The notes under the pieces: model-generated | Database searches by the model: none | What the model saw: the letters and a program-made list of their open reading frames with translations, nothing else | Told to the model about the DNA's origin: nothing | Assembly: GCF_004000905.1 (NCBI RefSeq) | Contig: NZ_BIMD01000007.1 | Span: 1 to 64,000, forward strand | DNA length: 64,000 bases | Direction: 5' to 3' | Origin: Paenibacillus humicus NBRC 102415 | GTDB taxonomy: Bacteria > Bacillota > Bacilli > Paenibacillales > Paenibacillaceae | Program-made: the position numbers and the translations under genes | In this document: piece after piece, positions 1 to 7,819 of the stretch | Layout: each line of letters begins with the position of its first letter | How positions within the stretch are numbered: position 1 is the stretch's first letter

Positions 1-509
1 ACGCCTGGATCCCCAGTAACCCCCGTCGCGCCAGTGACACCCGGATCTCCGGTGACTCCTGTCAGACCGTCAGCTCCAGTCACTCCTGTAACGCCTGCCG
101 GTCCCATCGGCCCCGCTGGTCCCATCGGCCCCGCCGGTCCCATCGGCCCCATCGGCCCCGCCGGTCCCATCGGCCCCGCCGGTCCTGTCGGTCCCGGCAA
201 ACCTTTGATCAGATGCGCGGAATGAAGGTGCAGGAGGGATTCATCCGGGGAATTTAATGCTTCCAACAAAATATCGAGCTTGTATTGCAAGTGCATATCC
301 CTGAAAGCCAGCTTCTGCAAGTCTGCTTTCAAATGGTCATTGGCGGCTAGAATGTCTTGAAGAGACGAGGAGGGATTTTTCAATACCTGATCGAGTTGTT
401 TTCCTTGACGGTCCAAATATCGGCTCGATCGAAGCTCCTCGATTGATACCTCCGACAGCAATCGGGCGAGTTCATCGATCCATTTGTCCTTTTCATCGGA
501 ATCCCGCAA
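1..509 (-). CDS. Collagen-like G-X-Y repeat protein, N-terminal part
   Basis: The minus strand reads an uninterrupted frame from a TTG at 509-507 to the window edge. A perfect AGGAGG (plus-strand 517-522) lies 7 bases upstream, which is why TTG was chosen; no ATG fits. The first ~95 residues are charged and helical, without a signal peptide or membrane segment. From about base 210 leftwards the protein becomes strict collagen triplets, first GPA/GPM and then GVT, GAD, GDP and GAT. Such G-X-T-rich collagen regions are typical of Bacillales exosporium proteins of the BclA type, where the threonines carry glycans. The N-terminus is not the short BclA targeting motif, so the membership is inferred. 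The C-terminal domain lies outside the window. A sigma-K-like promoter and a divergent glycosyltransferase support a spore-surface role. Confidence 0.8.
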   Translation of the reverse strand, partial: MRDSDEKDKWIDELARLLSEVSIEELRSSRYLDRQGKQLDQVLKNPSSSLQDILAANDHLKADLQKLAFRDMHLQYKLDILLEALNSPDESLLHLHSAHLIKGLPGPTGPAGPMGPAGPMGPMGPAGPMGPAGPMGPAGVTGVTGADGLTGVTGDPGVTGATGVTGDPG

Positions 510-565
510 CCAGACGCCTCCTCTCCAGTTATGCAGACAGGCTTGTTCGTGGATCAGCCTTGTTC

Positions 566-593
566 TACTCTATGCACAGCAGCCCAAAAAGGT
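566..593 (-). promoter_or_regulatory. Sigma-K-like promoter of the collagen-like gene
   Basis: On the minus strand an AC at 593-592 is followed by 17 bases and then CATAGAGTA at 574-566. This matches the sigma-K consensus (AC, 16-17 bases, CATAnnnTA) at every fixed position. It would start transcription about 45-50 bases before the TTG start at 509. Sigma-K acts late in the mother cell, so the gene would be a coat or exosporium gene. Confidence 0.55.
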
Positions 594-693
594 TATCGGA
601 TGACAGGCATGGTGATGATTTTTCCTGGATGCGAATAGATTTACTGGAGGAAGCTTGGGGAAATTCCATTCCAGGGAGAGGGAAGGGGATGGC

Positions 694-1803
694 ATGATCA
701 CAATCAGCCTGTGCATGATCGTTCGGGACGAAGAGGAGACTCTCGGGAGAGTTCTGGACGGCGTCAAGGACATCGTGGACGAAATCATCATCGCGGATAC
801 GGGTTCCGTCGACAGAACGAAAGAGATTGCGGCCGCGTACGAACAATGCCGAATCGTTGATTTCGAGTGGATCGACGATTTCGCGGCCGCGCGCAATTTC
901 TCGTTTTCACAAGCCGGCATGGATTATATTCTATGGCTGGATGCGGATGACTGGCTCCGGGAAGAAGACAGGCAGGGGCTGCTGCGCTTGAAAAAAACGC
1001 TGGACCCATCCTATGAACGGGTGACCATGCCCTATAATCTGGCTTACGATTCCGCAGGCAACGCCGTATCGAGCCTTCGGCGCAACCGTCTGGTGCGCAG
1101 GGACCGGGGGTTCAAATGGATCGGGCCTGTCCACGAATATTTGGAAGCATGGGGAAAAGCGTTGGACAGCGATGTCTGTGTCTCGCATGGGAAGGAAAAG
1201 GAATACTCGGACCGCAATTTGCGCATTTATCGCAACCGGCAGCAGGCTGGCGAAGATTTTTCCATCAGGGATCTCTATTACTTTGCCAATGAATTGAAGG
1301 ATCACGCGTTCTACGACGAGGCGGCGCTCTACTATGAGCAGATGCTTCGAACGGGACAGGGGTGGATCGAGGACAACATTCAGGCATGCCTGAAGCTGGC
1401 GGACTGTTATGGACAGATGGGGCACAAGGATCTGCAGCTGCAAGCTGCGCTGAGATCGCTCTGTTACGACAAGCCTCGGCCGGAATCCAGCTGTGCGATC
1501 GGCAACGGCTTGTTTGAGAGGGAACAGTACGAGGCTGCCCTTTATTGGTACGGGCTTGCTGTCGCCTTGGAGCCCCCCGTTACGATGGGAATAATCAATC
1601 GCACCGCGTCAACCTGGTATCCCCATCTGCAAATGTGCCTTTGCCTTGACCGGCTGGGAAGGTTCAGGGAGGCATTCGAGCATAATGAACATGCGCTCGC
1701 CTTTCATCCGGATCATCCGAGCATGCTGCATAATCGGGAGTATTTCCGTTCGTCGCATGGAATGGTTCCCGATGCCGGCGTAACGGCTGCGGTAAAAGGC
1801 TGA
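694..1803 (+). CDS. Family 2 glycosyltransferase with C-terminal TPR-like repeats
   Basis: Predicted inverting sugar transferase of 369 residues. The GT-A fold is at the N-terminus: ISLCMIVRDEE opens it, IIIADTGSVD follows around 31-40, and the metal/nucleotide-sugar DXD motif appears as LWLDADDW around 80-87. Residues ~190-369 form helical repeats resembling TPRs, as in many Bacillales glycosyltransferases. I chose ATG 694, behind GGGAAGGGG, over an upstream in-frame TTG at 655, because the family begins at ISLCMIV. It is divergent from the collagen-like gene. In Bacillus, glycosyltransferases beside collagen-like exosporium genes decorate those proteins, so this enzyme may glycosylate its neighbour. 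The acceptor is inferred, not shown. Confidence 0.85.
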   Translation: MITISLCMIVRDEEETLGRVLDGVKDIVDEIIIADTGSVDRTKEIAAAYEQCRIVDFEWIDDFAAARNFSFSQAGMDYILWLDADDWLREEDRQGLLRLKKTLDPSYERVTMPYNLAYDSAGNAVSSLRRNRLVRRDRGFKWIGPVHEYLEAWGKALDSDVCVSHGKEKEYSDRNLRIYRNRQQAGEDFSIRDLYYFANELKDHAFYDEAALYYEQMLRTGQGWIEDNIQACLKLADCYGQMGHKDLQLQAALRSLCYDKPRPESSCAIGNGLFEREQYEAALYWYGLAVALEPPVTMGIINRTASTWYPHLQMCLCLDRLGRFREAFEHNEHALAFHPDHPSMLHNREYFRSSHGMVPDAGVTAAVKG

Positions 1804-1816
1804 TTCATGCGAGCAG

Positions 1817-1845
1817 AAGCATCCGGGGAAACGGATGCTTTTTTT
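1817..1845 (+). terminator. Intrinsic terminator after the glycosyltransferase
   Basis: AAGCATCCG and CGGATGCTT form a 9-bp stem around a short purine loop, followed by a run of T. It lies 14 bases after the stop codon. Confidence 0.85.
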
Positions 1846-1991
1846 AGTGCCCTCGCTGCCTTTTGCAGGGCTCTATTTACTGCCCCTTAACGAGTCCTTC
1901 GTTGATTCGGGAAGGGCTGATTTTGATGAGATAATTCTCATTTATTTCTAAGAAAGGCCTTGAAAGGCATGTCCTTCCTGGATTTCCGCTC

Positions 1992-2044
1992 TTCGTGGAA
2001 AATCTTAGGCCGTTTATAATCTGCTACAGTTGGTTGAGACCAAC
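1992..2044 (+). promoter_or_regulatory. Possible promoter and short hairpin before the NlpC/P60 gene
   Basis: A perfect TATAAT lies at 2015-2020, but the matching -35 position (1992-1997) is poor. Just downstream GTTGGT-TGAG-ACCAAC (2029-2044) forms a 6-bp hairpin ahead of the AGGAGG. I looked for the ydaO/c-di-AMP riboswitch often found before cell-wall hydrolases and did not find it. Confidence 0.3.
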
Positions 2045-2067
2045 AACCCTAGGAGGTTTTCACCAAC

Positions 2068-2814
2068 ATGAGCAATAATTGGTTCAACCGCAAGCTGATT
2101 GGAACGAGTCTATGCGCCGCCGTCGCCTTCACCGCTATTGGAGCCGTTTACGTCCCGCCGACCCCGGCAGCTGCGGCATCATCTTCTTATGAAACCACCA
2201 TTACATATGGCGTCAATATGCGCACTCAGCCAAGCGTCTCCGCCGCCAAAATCCGCATGCTGAAAAAAGGCGAAGCGGTCCATGTTGTCGGACAAGCCAA
2301 CAGCTACTGGCTGCATGTCTTGACCGCTAAAGGAGAGAGCGGTTATATTTCCTCCGGAAGCCAGTACACCACATACTCCGGACCTGCAGCAGGAGGGGGC
2401 GGCGGAAGCGTACAGCCCGGAGCAAGCGCGAAAGCCGATCAGGTCGTTTCGCTGGCGCAAAGCTACATCGGCAAAGTGTCGTACAGCTACGGCGTCCGAA
2501 ATGAGAGCAAGCTGATCTTCGACTGCTCCTCCTTCACCCAGTTCATCTACGGCAAAGCCGGAGTCAGCCTGAAATGGGGGACAAGCTCCCAGAAATCCCA
2601 AGGAACCGCCGTCAGCAGGGCAAATCTGAAGAAGGGCGATCTTATCTTCTTCGACACTGTCGGTACGAACAATGGCGTCATCAACCATGTCGGCATCTAC
2701 ATGGGCGACGGCAACTTCATCCACAACACTCCATCCGCCAACGGGGTGACGGTCAACAGCCTGACATCCGGCTGGTGGAAAGACCGCTTTGTATCCGCCC
2801 GCAGCGTGCTGTAG
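2068..2814 (+). CDS. Secreted SH3b and NlpC/P60 peptidoglycan endopeptidase
   Basis: Predicted cell-wall hydrolase of 248 residues that cuts peptide stems of peptidoglycan. A signal peptide covers about residues 1-37, ending near TPAAAA. A bacterial SH3 domain follows (~42-100, with GVNMRTQPS typical of wall-binding SH3b). A Gly-rich linker leads to the NlpC/P60 domain (~122-248). The catalytic triad is visible: Cys153 in FDCSSF, His207 in NHVGIY and His219 in FIHN. ATG 2068 follows AGGAGG by 11 bases. The gene stands alone between hairpins. It may act in growth, separation or germination; the sequence does not decide which. Confidence 0.9.
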   Translation: MSNNWFNRKLIGTSLCAAVAFTAIGAVYVPPTPAAAASSSYETTITYGVNMRTQPSVSAAKIRMLKKGEAVHVVGQANSYWLHVLTAKGESGYISSGSQYTTYSGPAAGGGGGSVQPGASAKADQVVSLAQSYIGKVSYSYGVRNESKLIFDCSSFTQFIYGKAGVSLKWGTSSQKSQGTAVSRANLKKGDLIFFDTVGTNNGVINHVGIYMGDGNFIHNTPSANGVTVNSLTSGWWKDRFVSARSVL

Positions 2815-2842
2815 AAGCTCGTTGCGGATGAATCCGCAAAGT

Positions 2843-2971
2843 GCCGCTGAACCTCGCCTCGCATGGTTGCACAGCGCGCAGCGAATCGCCACGCATGACC
2901 GCACCGCTTGCGGCGGAACCTCGCCCTGCGCGACCGCACAGCGACTTGCCTCTCATGACCGCGCAGCGTAC
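2843..2971. repeat. Degenerate ~65-bp tandem duplication
   Basis: Copy 1 (2843-2909) and copy 2 (2910-2971) share the ordered blocks GAACCTCGCC, GCACAGCG and CATGACCGC. A partial third copy starts at GGCGGAAGC near 2971. The copies differ by substitutions and a small deletion. The repeat lies downstream of the NlpC/P60 gene and is very GC-rich; no coding role is apparent. Confidence 0.6.
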
Positions 2972-3085
2972 GGCGGAAGCTAGCTACGGCCTCTGCGCGA
3001 GGCCTTGGACTTTCGCCTGCCTGTCTGCTCGGCATCCGGCAAGGATTCCGCTTTCGGCTAGCGGCGATTATCGCTATAGATGACA

Positions 3086-3112
3086 AGCCGCTCCTCCGGG
3101 AGCGGCTTTTTT
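3086..3112 (+). terminator. Intrinsic terminator upstream of kdp
   Basis: AGCCGCTCC pairs with GGAGCGGCT across a short loop and is followed by TTTTTT. It insulates the kdp operon from upstream transcription. Confidence 0.85.
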
Positions 3113-3127
3113 GCGTTTTCCTGGTAG

Positions 3128-3180
3128 TTTTTACGTCTTTTTTACGCCGCAGCCGTCGATCTTTACCCCGTTTTTACGGC
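3128..3180 (+). promoter_or_regulatory. Candidate KdpE operator array before kdp
   Basis: Four T-rich half-sites of the form (T)TTTTAC(G/C) lie on the same strand. Their conserved A is at 3133, 3144, 3165 and 3176, giving steps of 11, 21 and 11 bases, i.e. one or two helical turns. This is the tandem-repeat geometry used by OmpR/PhoB-family regulators. The first pair closely resembles the T-rich KdpE site before E. coli kdpFABC as I recall it. Binding by the KdpE encoded at 11931-12635 is inferred. Confidence 0.55.
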
Positions 3181-3241
3181 TGCCCGCAGTACCATTTCCC
3201 TATGCGGTAGAGGAAATGAGAACCAAGAGGGAGAGTTGAGA

Positions 3242-3331
3242 ATGTTCAATCAGGATTGGACCCTGCTGCTGCTCATGGCGCTCGGGTTTCTGGCGTTCAG
3301 AGGTCTGATTTCCTTCGCGGAGAGGTCATAA
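3242..3331 (+). CDS. Small hydrophobic protein, first ORF of the kdp operon
   Basis: A 29-residue frame, MFNQDWTLLLLMALGFLAF and onward, ends FAERS. It follows GGGAGAG, and its stop is 13 bases before the kdpF start. One membrane helix (~residues 8-20) is likely. Its position before kdpF, and its single-helix design like KdpF, suggest a membrane microprotein of the potassium pump or a leader ORF. I do not recognise a family. It is not KdpF itself, which is the next ORF. Confidence 0.5.
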   Translation: MFNQDWTLLLLMALGFLAFRGLISFAERS

Positions 3332-3344
3332 GGAGGGAATAAGC

Positions 3345-3422
3345 ATGCTTGTGCTCGCTATCATCGCTTTTATTTGCATGGTCTACCTTGGTTTTGTTCT
3401 GGTTTATCCGGAAAAATTTTAA
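3345..3422 (+). CDS. kdpF: Kdp potassium pump subunit F
   Basis: A 25-residue single-helix membrane peptide that begins MLVLAIIAFICMVYLGFVLV and ends with PEKF, the family hallmark. KdpF stabilises the KdpABC complex in the membrane. A strong AAGGAGGG precedes ATG 3345 by 8 bases. It is the expected gene immediately before kdpA. Confidence 0.85.
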   Translation: MLVLAIIAFICMVYLGFVLVYPEKF

Positions 3423-3448
3423 TGAATGCCGCAAGGGGGAGCTAAGAC

Positions 3449-5131
3449 GTGGGAATGGGATTGGTTCAGGTCGCGGTTACGCTTGCGATCATCATGCTGC
3501 TGGTCAAGCCGGTCGGAACGTATCTGGTCGCCGTGTTCGACTACGGCAGCGGCAGGACGAAGCTCGACAGATGGTTCGGCTGGGCGGAGAAGCCGCTGTA
3601 CCGGCTGGCCGGCATCAAGGAAGAAGAGAACATGGGGTGGAAGGGCTATCTGAAGGCGATGCTCCTCACCAACTTTATTATGCTCGTCATCATGTACGCC
3701 ATCCTCAGACTGCAGAAATACTTGCCCTTAAATCCCGACGGGATCGGCAACATGCCGCCGGCGCAAGCGTTCAATACGGCTGTATCGTTCATGACGAATA
3801 CGAACTGGCAATCGTACAGCGGCGAGAATGCGCTGTCCTACTTCTCGCAGATGGCGGCGATCACCTTCCCGATGTTCACATCGGCGGCGACGGGATTTGC
3901 CGTCGCGATCGCGTTCATCCGCGGGATCTCGGGCAAGAGCGACGCGCTGGGCAACTTCTACGTGGATCTGGTCCGCGCCGTTACGCGGGTGTTTCTTCCG
4001 CTGAGCTTCGCGGCAGCGCTGTTCCTGGTCTTCCAGGGCGTTCCGCAGACAATCTACGGGGCGATAACGGCTACGACGCTTGAAGGCGGCCGGCAGACGA
4101 TCACTCGAGGACTCGTCGCATCGCTTGAATCCATCAAGCATCTGGGCACGAATGGAGGCGGCTGGTTCGGCACGAACGCGGCGCATCCGTTCGAGAACCC
4201 TACGCCTTTGACCAACCTGGTCCATATCGTCAGCATGATGCTTCTGCCGACCGCGCTCGTGTACGCCTTCGGCTTGATGATCCGCAACAAGCGCCAGGGC
4301 TGGGCCGTGTTCGGCGCCATGAGCTTCATCTTCGTGGCGATGCTTGCCCTCGTGATGGCGTCGGAATATCGCGGCGTGCCTGCTCTGGATGCCGCCGGCA
4401 TCCACGGCAATATGGAGGGCAAGGAAGTCCGGTTCGGCATCGCGGAGTCCTCGCTGTTCACGGCCGTGACGACAGCGGCGACGACGGGAAGCGTCAACAA
4501 CATGCATGAATCGCTGACGCCGCTCGGCGGACTCGTGCCGCTGGCGGAAATGATGCTGAACAACGTGTTCGGCGGCAAAGGCGTCGGCCTCCTGAACGGC
4601 CTGCTGTACGCCATTCTTGCGGTGTTCATCTGCGGCCTTCTCGTCGGCAGGACGCCCGAATTCCTCGGCAAGAAGATCGAGGGCAAGGAGATCAAGCTGG
4701 CTTCCATCGCCTTGCTGGTTCATCCGTTCATCATCCTGGCCCCGACCGCGCTTGCGCTGCTGACGCCGCAGGCGGTCGCCTCCATCAGCAACGCCGGCAT
4801 GCACGGCTTGTCCGAAGTGCTGTACGCCTTTACTTCCGGAGCCGCGAACAACGGGTCGGCCTTTGGCGGCCTCAATGCCAATACAGACTTCTATAACGTC
4901 GGCATCGGCCTCGTCATGCTTGTCGGCCGCTATGTGTCCATCATCGCGATGCTCGGCATCGCAGGATCGCTGGCGGTCAAGAAAACCGTGCCTCAAGGGA
5001 TGGGGACGCTGCGCACCGACACCGGCTTGTTCACAGGCATTCTAATCATGATCATCATCGTCATCGGCGCGCTGACATTCCTGCCGGCTCTGGCCCTCGG
5101 GCCGATCGCCGAGCATCTGGCGATGCCATGA
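3449..5131 (+). CDS. kdpA: Potassium-transporting ATPase channel subunit KdpA
   Basis: Potassium-selective, channel-like subunit of the high-affinity KdpFABC pump. It has 560 residues, the usual length, and is polytopic. Four selectivity-filter regions are visible: [43 protein letters not shown], and [14 protein letters not shown] near the C-terminus. GTG 3449 follows GGGGGAG by about 8 bases. An internal ATG lies two codons later but is too far from the ribosome binding site. The gene overlaps a possible early start of kdpB. Confidence 0.97.
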   Translation: MGMGLVQVAVTLAIIMLLVKPVGTYLVAVFDYGSGRTKLDRWFGWAEKPLYRLAGIKEEENMGWKGYLKAMLLTNFIMLVIMYAILRLQKYLPLNPDGIGNMPPAQAFNTAVSFMTNTNWQSYSGENALSYFSQMAAITFPMFTSAATGFAVAIAFIRGISGKSDALGNFYVDLVRAVTRVFLPLSFAAALFLVFQGVPQTIYGAITATTLEGGRQTITRGLVASLESIKHLGTNGGGWFGTNAAHPFENPTPLTNLVHIVSMMLLPTALVYAFGLMIRNKRQGWAVFGAMSFIFVAMLALVMASEYRGVPALDAAGIHGNMEGKEVRFGIAESSLFTAVTTAATTGSVNNMHESLTPLGGLVPLAEMMLNNVFGGKGVGLLNGLLYAILAVFICGLLVGRTPEFLGKKIEGKEIKLASIALLVHPFIILAPTALALLTPQAVASISNAGMHGLSEVLYAFTSGAANNGSAFGGLNANTDFYNVGIGLVMLVGRYVSIIAMLGIAGSLAVKKTVPQGMGTLRTDTGLFTGILIMIIIVIGALTFLPALALGPIAEHLAMP

Positions 5132-5163
5132 CGTCCGCGAATACGGGAAGGGAGCTTCAAGCA

Positions 5164-7200
5164 ATGGAAGAAAGCCGCAAGAAAACATGGTCCAAACAAA
5201 TGGTGGGAAGGGCGATGCTGGACGCTCTCATCAAGCTGAACCCAATCGTCATGGCGAAAAATCCGGTCATGCTCATCGTGGAGGCCGGCACCGTGATCGC
5301 CCTGCTGCTGGCCATCGACCCCGGGCTGTTCGGAACCGGAGAAGCGGGCAGAGGCTACAATATCGCCGTCTTCTTCGTCCTGTTCTTTACGGTATGGTTC
5401 GGCAACTTCGCCGAAGCGCTCGCAGAGGGCCGGGGCAAAGCCCAGGCGGATACGCTGCGCAGGACGAAAAGCGAGACGATGGCGGCGCTGATCCAGAAAG
5501 ACGGCTCCCTGAAGCAGGTCCCTTCCACCGCCCTGAGGAAAGGAGATTTCGTGCGGGTAGAAGCGGGAGAAATCATTCCGTCGGACGGCGAGATCGTGGA
5601 GGGCCTCGCATCGATCGACGAATCGGCCATCAACGGGGAATCGGCTCCGGTCATCAAGGAAGCCGGCGGCGACTTCTCCTCGGTAACGGGCGGAACGAGG
5701 GTAGCTTCCGACTGGATCGTCATCCGGATCATGGCGGATCCCGGGGAGTCCTTCCTCGACCGCATGATTGCGCTGGTGGAAGGGGCCAAGCGGCAGAAGA
5801 CGCCGAACGAGCTCGCTTTGACGACGCTGCTGGCCGTTCTCTCCTTGATCTTCCTGATCGTCATCGTCACCATGGTGCCGATGGCCGATTATCTCGGCAT
5901 CCAGCTCGATCCCGCCACTCTGATCGCCCTGCTCGTCTGCCTCATCCCGACCACGATCGGGGGCTTGCTCTCGGCCATCGGCATCGCCGGCATGGACCGG
6001 GTGACGCAGTTCAACGTGCTGGCCATGTCGGGCAAGGCGGTCGAGGCCGCAGGCGACATCGACACGCTCATCCTGGACAAAACGGGCACGATCACGTACG
6101 GCAACCGGATGGCCTCGGAATTCATTCCGGTGCAGGGCGTCAGTGCGGGCGAGATTACACATGCCTCGCTGCAGGCTTCCGTCCGGGACGAGACGCCGGA
6201 AGGCCGATCCATCGCGGAGCTCGCCCAGAAGCTCGGGGAGAGCTGGGACGATCGGGATTACGCCGATGCGGAAGTAATGGACTTTACGGCCGAAACGAGG
6301 ATGTCGGGCATTACGCTGCCAGGCGGGCTGGCCATCCGCAAAGGCGCCGTCGATTCCGTGCGGAGAGCGGTCGCGGAGGCGGGCGGACTCATTCCCGACG
6401 ATCTGGAGGAGAAGGCGGCCGTCATCGCGAAGTCCGGCGGCACGCCGCTTGCCGTATCCTCCGGCAGCCGCATTCTCGGCTTGATCCACCTGAAGGATAC
6501 GGTGAAGCCGGGGCTGAAGGAAAGATTCGCGGAGCTGAGGTCGATGGGCATCCGCACCGTCATGTGCACGGGCGACAATCCTCTGACGGCGGCCACCATT
6601 GCGCTCGAAGCCGGCATCGACGACTATATCGCCGAAGCGAAGCCGGAGGACAAGATTGCCGCAATCCGCCGCGAGCAGCAGCAAGGACGGCTGGTCGCGA
6701 TGACGGGCGACGGCACGAACGACGCTCCGGCGCTTGCCCAGGCCGACGTCGGCCTGGCGATGAACTCCGGCACGATGGCGGCGAAGGAAGCGGCCAATAT
6801 GATCGACCTCGATTCCGATCCGACCAAGCTGCTTTCGGTCGTATCGATAGGCAAGCAGCTGCTCATCACCCGCGGCGCGCTGACGACGTTCTCGATTTCC
6901 AACGACCTGGCCAAATATTTCGCGATCCTGCCGGCGATGTTCATCACCGTGCTGCCGCAGCTGTCCTCGCTCAACCTGATGGGGCTCGGCTCGCCGTCCT
7001 CGGCCATCCTGTCGGCGCTCATCTTCAATGCCGTCATCATCCCGCTGCTTATTCCGGTCGCGATGAAAGGCGTCAAGTATCGGGCGCTCAGCGCAGACCG
7101 GATGCTGGCCCGCAACATCCTTATCTACGGCGTCGGGGGCGTCATCGTGCCGTTCATCGGCATCAAGCTGATCGACATGCTGCTGTCCAGCTTTATTTGA
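5164..7200 (+). CDS. kdpB: Potassium-transporting P-type ATPase subunit KdpB
   Basis: Catalytic P-type ATPase that powers potassium uptake with KdpA. I chose ATG 5164 (678 residues) because GGGAAGGGAG lies 9 bases upstream. An in-frame ATG at 5128 overlaps the kdpA stop but has no clear ribosome binding site. The phosphorylation site is Asp305 in LDKTGT. The P-domain motifs TGDNPLTA and [12 protein letters not shown] are intact. The actuator loop, normally TGES, reads NGES here (Asn157), with the family context DESA and SAPVIKE otherwise unchanged. Confidence 0.97.
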   Translation: MEESRKKTWSKQMVGRAMLDALIKLNPIVMAKNPVMLIVEAGTVIALLLAIDPGLFGTGEAGRGYNIAVFFVLFFTVWFGNFAEALAEGRGKAQADTLRRTKSETMAALIQKDGSLKQVPSTALRKGDFVRVEAGEIIPSDGEIVEGLASIDESAINGESAPVIKEAGGDFSSVTGGTRVASDWIVIRIMADPGESFLDRMIALVEGAKRQKTPNELALTTLLAVLSLIFLIVIVTMVPMADYLGIQLDPATLIALLVCLIPTTIGGLLSAIGIAGMDRVTQFNVLAMSGKAVEAAGDIDTLILDKTGTITYGNRMASEFIPVQGVSAGEITHASLQASVRDETPEGRSIAELAQKLGESWDDRDYADAEVMDFTAETRMSGITLPGGLAIRKGAVDSVRRAVAEAGGLIPDDLEEKAAVIAKSGGTPLAVSSGSRILGLIHLKDTVKPGLKERFAELRSMGIRTVMCTGDNPLTAATIALEAGIDDYIAEAKPEDKIAAIRREQQQGRLVAMTGDGTNDAPALAQADVGLAMNSGTMAAKEAANMIDLDSDPTKLLSVVSIGKQLLITRGALTTFSISNDLAKYFAILPAMFITVLPQLSSLNLMGLGSPSSAILSALIFNAVIIPLLIPVAMKGVKYRALSADRMLARNILIYGVGGVIVPFIGIKLIDMLLSSFI

Positions 7201-7251
7201 TCGGACCGCCGGGTTATCATTCATTTTCAGCAGGAGAAGGAGCTGTATCCT

Positions 7252-7812
7252 ATGAAAGCATTTATGACTGCATTTCGAATATCGGCGCTGCTGCTCGTTC
7301 TATGCGGAATTCTATATCCGCTCGCGACGACCGGAGCCGCCCAGCTTCTCTTCCCGAAGCAGGCTGAAGGCAGCCTGATCCATGTCGGTTCCGTTCCGGC
7401 AGGATCGGAGCTGCTCGCGCAGGAGACGGCATCGCCGGGGCGGTTCCAGCCCCGGGCTTCCATGGCCAAGTATGATCCGACCGCGTCATCTGGCTCCAAC
7501 CGGGCTGTCGGCACGAAGGACTATGTGGAAGAGACGCTGGCCAAGGCATCCGATTGGCGCAAGCAGAATCCCGGTCTTGCCGAGATGCCCGCCGATCTCG
7601 TGACCGCCTCCGGATCGGGCTTCGACCCCGATCTGTCTCCGGAGGCGGCGAAAGCCCAGATTCCCCGGATCAGCAAGGCGAGCGGCATTCCGGCGGACGA
7701 GCTGACGAAGCTGGTGGACCGGCTGACGAAAGGGCGCCAGCTCGGCCTGTTCGGCGAGCCGAGGGTCAACGTGAACGCCCTCAATCTGGAGCTGTCCAAG
7801 CGGACTCCGTAA
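7252..7812 (+). CDS. kdpC: Potassium-transporting ATPase subunit KdpC
   Basis: Accessory subunit of KdpFABC, 186 residues. One N-terminal membrane helix (~residues 8-30, LLLVLCGILYPLATTGAAQ) leads to an exported domain. Family features include YDPTASSGSN-like sequence, VTASGSGFDPDLSPEAA and the C-terminal VNVNALN stretch. GGAGAAGGAG precedes ATG 7252 by 9 bases. The operon continues into kdpD after 7 bases. Confidence 0.96.
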   Translation: MKAFMTAFRISALLLVLCGILYPLATTGAAQLLFPKQAEGSLIHVGSVPAGSELLAQETASPGRFQPRASMAKYDPTASSGSNRAVGTKDYVEETLAKASDWRKQNPGLAEMPADLVTASGSGFDPDLSPEAAKAQIPRISKASGIPADELTKLVDRLTKGRQLGLFGEPRVNVNALNLELSKRTP

Positions 7813-7819
7813 GCCGGCC

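Larger units (their letters stand above)
2815..3241. other. Gene-free stretch between the hydrolase and the kdp operon
   Basis: No credible protein-coding gene was seen. The stretch holds a degenerate tandem repeat (2843-2971), an intrinsic terminator (3086-3112) and the T-rich candidate KdpE operator region (3128-3180). Short open frames across the repeat lack ribosome binding sites and look like shadows. Confidence 0.6.

Noticed and set aside
34-225. Plus-strand Pro/Gly/Ile repeat frame
   Set aside because: It is the antisense shadow of the collagen-like gene; the minus strand gives strict G-X-Y triplets, a ribosome binding site and a promoter.
1980-2067. c-di-AMP (ydaO) riboswitch before the hydrolase or kdp
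   Set aside because: The conserved riboswitch segments are absent in both upstream regions.
4993-7367. Very long open frames opposite and overlapping kdpB
   Set aside because: They arise from high GC content; their translations are Arg/Asp/His-rich with no family signature, while kdpB shows all P-type motifs.
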